Shown one piece after another: positions 56,999-64,000 of a DNA stretch of 64,000 bases (positions are counted from its first letter, which is position 1; each line of letters begins with the position of its first letter). The notes beneath the pieces are model-generated. The model was given only the letters and a program-made list of their open reading frames with translations. It ran no database searches and was not told where the DNA came from. The DNA lies in assembly GCF_040183065.1 (NCBI RefSeq), contig NC_091123.1:10410001-10474000 (forward strand), read 5' to 3'. Made by a program: the position numbers and the translations under genes. The stretch comes from Periplaneta americana (Eukaryota > Arthropoda > Insecta > Blattodea > Blattidae).

Positions 56999-57508
56999 AT
57001 GATATAAGGCTAAATTGTGCTGTAAATATTTTGTAATAAAATATATATTGAGGTAATTTATAGTATAATACAGGTCTAAGTATAAATCTAAGTACCTATT
57101 TTCTGTCCTCTTTTTTCGAACAATGTCCTCCTTTTTGAAACTTTGTGTCCTCTTTTTTTATCGATGTGAATCTGGTCACCCTACCATTAAGTATGTTCAA
57201 AACATTAATTTTCACGTTTTTCATGAATGCTTAAACATTTCGAGTATTAATTAAAAATTCTTAAATGTATTTATATCAGTTTTTCTCTTTAAGTAACGTT
57301 TTTGTACAAATACGTAGTTTTATCTAAATTGCCTACTAGGCTGCATATTTTGTAAATTATGAGAAACTAAACAACCTTTCTGTAGATCCGTTAAGAATTT
57401 AAGTGGAAGAACGAATCTGCAATTAGCATTTAATTTTCCGTTAACCTAACGATATCGCATTGCAGCCACTCGACACTGGCTGCTGTCACACTTGATAGCA
57501 CCACTCAC
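56999..57508. other. Unassigned start of gene 2 intron 1
   Basis: AT-rich; nothing recognised. Intron 1 of gene 2 runs from 57508 to 51522 on the minus strand. Confidence 0.35.
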
Positions 57509-57526
57509 AATTCTGCAGAGAGCCAT
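57509..57526 (-). CDS. Gene 2 exon 1: start codon plus five codons (MALCRI)
   Basis: Predicted first coding exon. ATG at 57526-57524 (context ACCATCATGG) then GCT CTC TGC AGA ATT and the donor GTGAGT at 57508. Phase 0 fits the exon at 51521, giving MALCRI-ALIFALTLALVV, a complete signal peptide. A TATA box and a CAGT initiator lie 64-89 nt upstream, and the 5' UTR has a CAG-rich stretch. Joining it to gene 1's acceptor at 6697 would also keep frame, but gene 1 has its own promoter-linked exon at 13798, so the nearer partner is preferred. Confidence 0.68.
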
Positions 57527-57586
57527 GATGGTTGCTGCCGCTGCTGCTGCTGCTGTTCAGTGATGGCTGTTGTCGCTGATGGATGT

Positions 57587-57615
57587 CACTGTGTCCGTCT
57601 GTCCCCCTTTATATA
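57587..57615 (-). promoter_or_regulatory. Gene 2 core promoter: TATA box and initiator
   Basis: Minus strand TATATAAAG starting at 57615, then ACACAGTGACATC with the initiator CAGT (A at 57590), about 25 nt downstream of the TATA start. CAGT initiators are usual in arthropods. The 5' UTR to the ATG is about 64 nt. Confidence 0.65.
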
Positions 57616-57889
57616 CACCCATGTCCCATCGTTTTGCTTGGGAATCCAGGAAATAATGAAATAGTGGGTGGAGACATATGGACAGCGGTAAGGGAGACGG
57701 TCGGGAAGGACAAATGCATTAGTCCTCACCTTGACATCCAAAACACAATAAGTCCCGTGCTCGACACTTGCCGTTACGCCAAGGCCCACCTCGTGGCGCT
57801 AGAGTCGATAATCCACAACCGTCATTTCTTTTGCACCCTCGTTGCCTTGGAGTGGAAAGTTTTGTTTGTTTTATCTTTTACTAATTTAT

Positions 57890-58128
57890 TTTTATTATTG
57901 TCATTTGTTTATTTAATCTGGCAGGATTAATGCCATAGGGCCTTCTATTCCATCCTACCACATAGCACGTATAATTGCAACACATAGAGCCTACAAACAG
58001 TGGTAGTAAATAATGAAATTATTGCATTAAATTCGAATACAGGATCAACAGTATCACAATGGAACAATAAAGAGCACATATAACACAAATACAATTAAGA
58101 AAGAAAGGAAGAGGAAATAACAGTAATA

Positions 58129-58130
<2 letters not shown>
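57890..58130 (-). mobile_element. CR1-like LINE 3' UTR
   Basis: Minus-strand AGAAGGCCCTATGGCATTAA and an AAATAAAC tail near 57905. No coding part left. Confidence 0.55.

Positions 58131-58163
<33 letters not shown>
58131..58163. repeat. (AAT)n microsatellite at an RTE 3' end
   Basis: AAT run directly at the 3' end (minus strand) of the RTE copy 58166-58876. Confidence 0.9.
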
Positions 58164-58165
<2 letters not shown>

Positions 58166-58168
<3 letters not shown>

Positions 58169-58873
58169 CTTACTGGCTTTTAAGGAACCCGGAGGTTCAT
58201 TGCCGCCCTCACATAAGCCCGCCATTGGTCCCTATCCTGAGCAAGATTAATCCAGTCTCTACCATCATATCCCACCTCCCTCAAATCCATTTTAGTATTA
58301 TCTTCCCATCTACGTCTCGGCCTCCCTAAAGGTCTTTTTCCCTCCGGCCTCCCAACTAACACTCTATATGCATTTACGGATTCGCCCATACCTGCTACAT
58401 GCCCTGCCCATCTCAAACGTCTGGATTTTATGTTCCTAATTATGTCAGGTGAAGTATACAATGCGTGCAGTTCTGCGTTGTGTAACTTTCTCCATTCTCC
58501 TGTAACTTCATCCCTCTTAGCCCCAAATATTTTCCTAAGAACCTTATTCTCAAAAACCCTCAATCTCTGTTCCTCTCTCAAAGTGAGAGTCCGAGTGTCA
58601 CAACCATATAGAACAACCGGTAATATAACTGTTTTATAAATTCTAACTTTCAGATATTTTGACAGAAGACTGGATGACAAAAGCTTCTCAACGGAATAAT
58701 AACACGCATTTCCCATATTTATTCTGCGTTTAATTTCCTCCCGAGTGTCATTTATATTTGTTACTGTTGCTCCAAGATATTTGAATTTTTCCAACTCTTC
58801 GAAGGATAAATCTCCAATTTTTATAGTTCCATTTCATACAATATTCTGGTCACTGGACATAATCATATACTTA

Positions 58874-58876
<3 letters not shown>
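58166..58876 (-). mobile_element. RTE-like LINE, C-terminal open fragment
   Basis: The minus-strand frame is open from about 58794 to the stop at 58180 (204 codons): [79 protein letters not shown]. The RT core is missing. It ends abruptly in AAT repeats on the 5' side (58875-58933) and has AAT repeats beyond its 3' end. Confidence 0.88.

Positions 58877-58933
<57 letters not shown>
58875..58933. repeat. (AAT)n microsatellite at an RTE 5' junction
   Basis: Directly abuts the truncated 5' end of the preceding RTE copy (minus-strand sense). Confidence 0.9.
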
Positions 58934-58984
58934 GCAATAATACTGATGATACTGTTTTACTTTTTAGTGGATAAACTTGGACTG

Positions 58985-59770
58985 ATGCTTATTATAATGC
59001 AAATTGCGGCTTAGAATAAAAAAAAACGGTTCGATTTAAATTCACTTGTAATTAGTAAATATAAAACAATAGTTATCCTATTTTCTTTAAATAATAAAGA
59101 TAATAAACCAACTTCATCTACTCTACAAATCAAAATGCATAATTTTGATTGTTCCCATATAAATTGCAATTGTTCAATTATTAATGAAGTTAAGGAGGTT
59201 AAATACTTAGGTAAAATTATTAATACTCATTTAAAATGGAATAATCATATTCATTATATTTGTAATACATTACGTGAAACATTATATTACTTTGTTGTTC
59301 TAAGAAATATTTTGTCAATTAACTGTTAACGTATAATTTATTTAGCATTATTTCAATCTATATTTCTGTAGGGTATTATACTGTAGGTTGGGATGGAACT
59401 TATAAATCCAACCTATATCCGTTAATTTTACTACAGAAAAATTTGTTTAAGAAAGCAGAAAGATTACTCAACTGAATTGTTGTTTAAACATTTCAAAGTT
59501 TTCAACATTAAACAAATGTATTATTTTATTTTATTAAAATATTTTCACAGAAATCTGAATAATTTTGAAAGTTATATACATAATTATAGAATTAAATGTT
59601 TCGTTTGTTTGTGTTGTTTTCGAGCTCTTCAGTATCATGTATTTTGCAGTTACAGGTACCTATTCATTTTGTCATTATTGTCTATTTGTATTGTCTCTAA
59701 TTTTAATAAATATTTTTATGAATTATGTAATTCCTTGTTAACTTTTATTTTGTGCTGAACTGTTATTGGC
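58985..59770 (+). mobile_element. LINE 3' region (Jockey/CR1-type), dead
   Basis: Frame 59135-59329 and its upstream part read EVKYLGKIINTHLKWNNHI and LRETLYYFVVLRNILSINC, the thumb-side signature of Jockey/CR1 RT proteins. A later segment (about 59477-59600) follows after stops. The 3' end is near TTATTTTGTGCTGAACTGTT at 59745-59764. Very AT-rich codons. Its last about 170 bp reappear inverted at 60140-60310. Confidence 0.7.
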
Positions 59771-60048
59771 ATGGACAATAATCCTTGTTTAGTAATACTC
59801 CCGGTTGAGAACTGCGTGGACAGTAATTAACTTTTAGGCATGGTGACATCTTGTTGGTACCAAAAAAGAAGCAGCAGGTGCCAATGGTACTTCCTCTAAT
59901 AGGGCGGGGATCCTCTCTTCAAGGGAGTGACCATACGATAAGTCAATAATGTTCTCTTCGATAATCTCGGGGGTTAGCACCTGTTCCACTAGAATACCGC
60001 CCTAAACGCTAGTTATATTCCTTTTTAAGGCTCGCTTCCACTTAGCAG
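59771..60048. other. Unassigned
   Basis: A GC-richer stretch (TAGGGCGGGGATCCTCTC at 59900) without recognised content. Confidence 0.3.
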
Positions 60049-60062
60049 AAATGAATGTGATT

Positions 60063-60064
<2 letters not shown>

Positions 60065-60104
<40 letters not shown>

Positions 60105-60311
60105 TTTTTACTAATATTTATTGTGCTGTACAACAGGTTGGGGTCAATAACAGTTCAGCACAAAATAAAAGTTAACAAGGAATTACATAATGCATAAAAA
60201 TAATTATTAAAATTAGAGACAATATAAATAGACAATAATGACAAAATTAATATATAACTGCAAAATTCATGATACAGAATAGCTGAAAAACAACGCGAAC
60301 AAATTAAACTT
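60065..60311 (-). mobile_element. LINE 3' end with (AAT)n tail, 16-bp TSD
   Basis: Exact duplication AAATGAATGTGATTTA at 60049-60064 and 60312-60327. The insert is the minus-strand 3' end of the same LINE as 58985-59770, preceded on the plus strand by its AAT tail (60066-60105). Confidence 0.88.
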
Positions 60312-60331
60312 AAATGAATGTGATTTAAAAT

Positions 60332-60350
60332 GATGATGATGATGATGATG

Positions 60351-60381
<31 letters not shown>

Positions 60382-60391
60382 TAATAATAAT
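60332..60391. repeat. (ATG)n / (AAT)n microsatellite at an RTE 5' junction
   Basis: ATG repeats followed by AAT repeats run into the RTE copy beginning ATTTCGCTCTAGAATATGCC. Confidence 0.9.
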
Positions 60392-61301
60392 AAATTTCGC
60401 TCTAGAATATGCCATTAGGAAAGTTCAAGATAACACAGAGGGTTTGGAATTGAACGGGTTACATCAGCTTCTTATCTATGCGGGTGACGTGAATATGTTA
60501 GGAGAAAATCCACAAACGATTAGGGAAAACACGGAAATTCTACTTGATGCAAGTAAAGAGATAGGGTTGGAAGTAAATCCCGAAAAGACTAAGTATATGA
60601 TTATGACTCGTGACCGGAATATTGTACGAAATGAAAACATAAAAATTGGAGATTTATCCTTGGAAGAGGTGGAAAAATTGAAATATCTTGGAGCAGCAGT
60701 AACAAATATAAATGACACTCGGGAGGAAATTAAACGCAGAATAAATATGGGAAATGCGTGTTATTATTCGGTTGAGAAGCTTTTATCATCTAGTCTGCTG
60801 TCAAAAAATCTGAAAGTTAGAATTTATAAAACAGTTATATTACCGGTTGTTCTATATGGTTATGAAACTTGGACTCTCACTTTGAGAGAGGAACAGAGAT
60901 TAAGGGTTTTTGAGAATAAGGTTCTTAGGAAAATATTTGGGGCTAAGAGGGATGAAGTTACAGGAGAATGGAGAGAATTACACAACGCAGAGCTGCACGC
61001 ATTGTATCCTTCACCTGACATAATTAGGAACATTAAATCCAGACGTTTGAGATGGGCAGGGCATGTAGCACGTATGGGCGAATCCAGAAATGCATATATA
61101 GCGTAGTTGGGAGGCCAGAGAGGAAAAGACCTTTAGGGAGGCCGAGACGTAGATGGGAGGATAATATTAAAATGGATTTGAGGGAGGTGGGATTTGATGG
61201 TAGAGACTGGATTAATCTTGCTCAGGATAGGGACCAATGGCGGGCTTATGTGAGGACGGCAATGAACCTCCGGGTTCCTTAAAAGCCAGTAAGTAAGTAA
61301 A
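60392..61301 (+). mobile_element. RTE-like LINE, 5'-truncated, nearly open ORF2 end
   Basis: Frame open from [19 protein letters not shown] (60392) through 61106, then a 1-base shift near 61100 and a second open segment to the stop at 61282 ([24 protein letters not shown]). The catalytic YADD reads YAGD at about 60478. The tail AAGCCAGTAAGTAAGTAA runs into AAT repeats. Non-autonomous and dead. Confidence 0.88.
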
Positions 61302-61302
61302 G

Positions 61303-61358
61303 TATAATAATAATAATAATAATAATAATTATTATTATTATTATTATTGTTATTATTT
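61303..61358. repeat. Palindromic (AAT)n(ATT)n microsatellite
   Basis: An AAT run turning into an ATT run, at the 3' end of the RTE copy; same structure as 11718-11803. Confidence 0.85.
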
Positions 61359-61974
61359 ATTTCCTTTTCAAGTAATTTAAGAATGGCACGAACATTTATC
61401 TTTATAGTATTTGATTTTACTTGTTATAAAATTGATTTTTTTAATGGACGACTATTTTTTTCATATTTTAAATCTCCATAAAACCTTAAGTATTCGCATA
61501 ATATGTATAATTATTTTAGAAACTAACAATTGTAATCTAGACTATTGGCCCACTTGTCCGGAATTATATACTGTGATTCCAGTTAGTGTTTCTGTAACAT
61601 AGTTTTTTTCATTTTCCCACAAATTTACTCTTCCACACTTATGCCCTTAAAAAAGGATTCATATTTGTTTTTGTAGGCGGTATTGGAATCTTCAATACTG
61701 TGAATTTGTGATACTCGGTGAAAAAAAAAAAACTTTGAGAACCCCTGCTCTAGACTTGAACCAGCTGCACTGTGTTTACCACTCTTACGTAAGACTTGAG
61801 GGCAGATTACATGTCCCAATATGCTAATAAACTCGATATGTAATGCGCATGCAGATCGCCCAATGACGAGTAAGAGGTCGTACTGCCTTCAACTGCAGAG
61901 GTCTGAGGGAAGAGGGAAGAAAACGGGCGTGATAGAATTCGTGGCACAGTTGTGATACTTATAAAAAGTATTAT
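61359..61974. other. Unassigned
   Basis: Nothing recognised. Confidence 0.35.
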
Positions 61975-62173
61975 AGAGAGCTAAGAGAGAAATAAAGATC
62001 AGGAAGAGAGGGGAAGGTTGAGGTGAAAGGAGACAAAAGAAGAAATAGAAGAAAGTAAAAGACGAAAGAAAAACGAAGCAAAATATAAAAGGAAGAATTG
62101 GAGAAAGGGAGAAATAAAATTGAAAGATAAAATGATTGGAAGAAGAGATGATATAAAAGGGAAAAGTAAAAGT

Positions 62174-62178
<5 letters not shown>
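61975..62178. repeat. Purine-rich tract, about 200 bp
   Basis: Almost only A and G on the plus strand (GAAAGGAGACAAAAGAAG and similar), directly followed by an AAAT microsatellite at 62176-62228. No coding sense. Confidence 0.7.
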
Positions 62179-62225
<47 letters not shown>

Positions 62226-62284
62226 ATACGTAACTAAGTACGTAAGTAATTAAATAAGTACGTAAATAATTAAGTACGTAAGTA

Positions 62285-62610
62285 AGTACATAGTCTCGCG
62301 CCGTGGTGTTGTGGTCTAAGGCATCCTGCCTAGGACTCGCGTTACGGAATTCGCGCTGGTTCGAGTCCTCACTGGGGAAGAAATTTTCTGAAGAAATTTC
62401 GGCCAGTATATGGGCAGCTACGATAGGTAGCGAAAATTCGGTTTCGCAAACCAGCTATAATGGCTGGGGGGGGGGGATCATCGTGCTAACCACACGACAT
62501 CGCCATACTGGTTGGATGATCGTCCACCTCTGCTTCAGCAGGTGGACGTGAGACCAGCAGCCGGCTGATCGGTCTTGGCCCTTCAGGGCTGTAGCGCCAT
62601 GGATTTACTT
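62285..62610 (+). mobile_element. tRNA-derived SINE, family D
   Basis: Head GCGCCGTGGTGTTGTGGTCT (A-box TGGTCTAAGGC nearby), CGCGCTGGTTCGAGTCCTCA (B-box), body with GCAGGTGGACGTGAGACC and end near GGCTGTAGCGCCATGGATTT. The layout resembles a Leu-type tRNA head with a long variable arm. A G run at 62464-62476 is internal. Confidence 0.75.
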
Positions 62611-62719
62611 TTTTACTTACGGTGTCATTATGCTCTAATGTCTTTTGGCGAATTAAACCAATTCTATTCAATTCATGGATGTACACGTCATTAAAAACAT
62701 TGGTAAAAATACATTAGCG

Positions 62720-63440
62720 ACAGAACAAATCCGAATAATTACAGAGGGATAAGCCTGCTAGATACCACTTACAAGATATATGCAAGAATGCTAAATGAAA
62801 GACTAAAGAAAATAGCCGACCACTTGATATCAGAAGAACAAGTAGGATTCAGGAAAGGAAGATCTTGCATGGATGCAGTTTTCACACTCAAAAGAATAAT
62901 AGAAGAAAGAAGAGAGTTTAATTGTGAAACACATTTAGCCTTCATAGATCTGGAAAAGGCCTTCGATAATATAGATAGAGAACTACTATGGAATATACTT
63001 ATAAGAAGGGGATACCCGAAACACCTTGTGGAAGCAATTAAATCTCTCTACAAAGAAACCGGCATATGCATAGTGATAGGAGGAAACTTGCCAGAAGCGA
63101 TTCCCACTAATAAAGGAGTAAGACAGGGCTGTAGTATCTCGCCGACACTTTTTAATATTTATATTGACGACATGTTTAGAACATGGAAATCTTATGTTAA
63201 TCCAGGAATATATTTAAAGAACAACACTTTCTTGAAATCCCTTTTATATGCTGATGATAAAGTAATTATCCAAGACAGTGAGGATAAATTACAGAAATCA
63301 ATTTATGTTTTAAATAAAATAACAAAAGAATATAATTTTAAAATTGCAGCTCACAAAACCAAAACAATGGCATTTAAAAGAAAATACCCAATAAGGACAA
63401 AAATAGTAATCGATGAAATAATCATAGAACAGGTTATAGT
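62720..63440 (+). mobile_element. LINE reverse transcriptase fragment with intact catalytic motifs
   Basis: Open for 228 codons from 62788: EEQVGFRKGRSCMDAVFTLK, LAFIDLEKAFDNIDRELLW (first catalytic Asp), KGVRQGCSISPTLFNIYIDD, LLYADDKVI (catalytic DD, about 63247) and an AHKTKTMAF segment. Upstream, NNYRGISLLDTTYK-type codons are out of frame near 62735. The right end stops at about 63440, next to a hairpin. No endonuclease or C-terminal domain in view. A non-LTR RT of another family than the abundant RTE copies, related to 40480-40735. Confidence 0.85.
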
Positions 63441-63451
63441 ACATTATGCAA

Positions 63452-63560
63452 GAGCCTATAATGAAGGTAATTAAGAAGTGAGTATGGATATTTATGAAAC
63501 GAGCGCAAGCGAGTTTCATAATTTTCATACGAGCTTCTTAATTACCATTATAGGCGAGTT
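63452..63560. repeat. Inverted repeat at the end of the RT fragment
   Basis: GCCTATAATGAAGGTAATTA at 63452 and its near-exact inverted copy at 63533-63554, with GAAACGAGCGCAAGCGAG and CGAGTTTCATA repeats between and after. Probably a transposon terminus or MITE that truncates the LINE. Confidence 0.7.
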
Positions 63561-64000
63561 TCATACGACTTTTTATGCTCGACCACATTTCTAACTTGAT
63601 ATTATTAATTTTTGAGCAATGTCCCGTATGTTGTGAGATGTGCGCAGACGCGAAAGTATTGATTTTTTCCGGGGAACAGATGTCCACATTGACCTTGCTA
63701 GGCCATAAGAACCTACAGAGATAACATTGCAATTAAATTAGACATTGAAAAACGAGATGACAAATTGAATTTATTTGAATATTATTTACAATTAACGCTA
63801 ATTATTATAGTAACAGAACATAACCTTCTGCGACAGTATTGGATTTCCAGCCTCCGTGACTTTTCGCTAATTCTCTTTCGATTGCATATCCGAGAATAAT
63901 CGATACTTGCGGTTTTATAACGGTAGAAAGCTGACCTGTCATTGGCTGAACAGTTGTAACCTGAGTCGTCATTGGGTGAAAGACCTGACCTTTAATGAGT
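63561..64000. other. Unassigned
   Basis: No gene recognised. GACCTGTCATTGGCTGAACA at 63936 and AGTCGTCATTGGGTGAAAGA at 63964 are a short imperfect tandem pair. Confidence 0.35.

Overview
The window looks like repeat-dense DNA from a large insect genome, most likely a cockroach (Blattodea, Periplaneta-like). Grounds: AT-rich sequence, many decayed non-LTR retrotransposon fragments of one RTE-like family with a distinctive C-terminus, several tRNA-headed SINE families, MITEs with clear target duplications, and arthropod-type TATA/initiator promoters in front of tiny first exons. The organism assignment is inference.

Only two host genes can be supported, both on the minus strand. Gene 1 (5969-13809) has a 4-codon first exon at 13798-13809, preceded by a TATA box and a possible initiator, and a GC-rich second exon at 5969-6697. 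It encodes a secreted His/Tyr/Pro-rich protein of about 246 aa. Gene 2 (46729-57526) has a 6-codon first exon at 57509-57526 with TATA box and initiator, a second exon at 51308-51521 and a third at 46729-46814. It encodes a secreted Gly/Tyr-rich protein of about 105 aa. Their splice phases fit and both have an AATAAA downstream. Both resemble insect cuticle or extracellular-matrix genes in architecture: first intron in phase 0, cutting the signal peptide, followed by a low-complexity mature protein. The substrate or partner of either protein cannot be read from sequence.

The rest is mobile DNA and tandem repeats. 1-5.9 kb: a foldback element with two tRNA-like cores, a SINE, a hAT MITE and a long inverted repeat. 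6.7-13.8 kb (gene 1 intron): a TTAA-flanked element split by a LINE, two RTE copies, a 180-bp MITE and a 1.3-kb TA-flanked element. 14-21.7 kb: SINEs, decayed transposase, an RTE copy split by a MITE, and a 1.1-kb TIR element. 21.8-23.4 kb: a 21/22-bp minisatellite with about 360-bp higher-order structure. 24-33 kb: a TIR element, a near-complete dead RTE reverse-transcriptase region with nested MITE and SINE, and more SINEs. 33-40.8 kb: a palindrome holding telomere-like TTAGG repeats, internally deleted RTE copies, a CR1-like LINE and a MITE. 40.9-45.1 kb: a tandem array of Jockey-like RT fragments with a Harbinger-like insertion. 45.5-46.4 kb: a second hAT MITE. 46.7-57.5 kb (gene 2 introns): further TEs. 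57.9-64 kb: LINE and RTE copies embedded in AAT microsatellites, a tRNA SINE and a separate RT fragment ending next to a hairpin.

The reading was by eye without searches. Repeat boundaries are firm where target-site duplications are given, approximate elsewhere.
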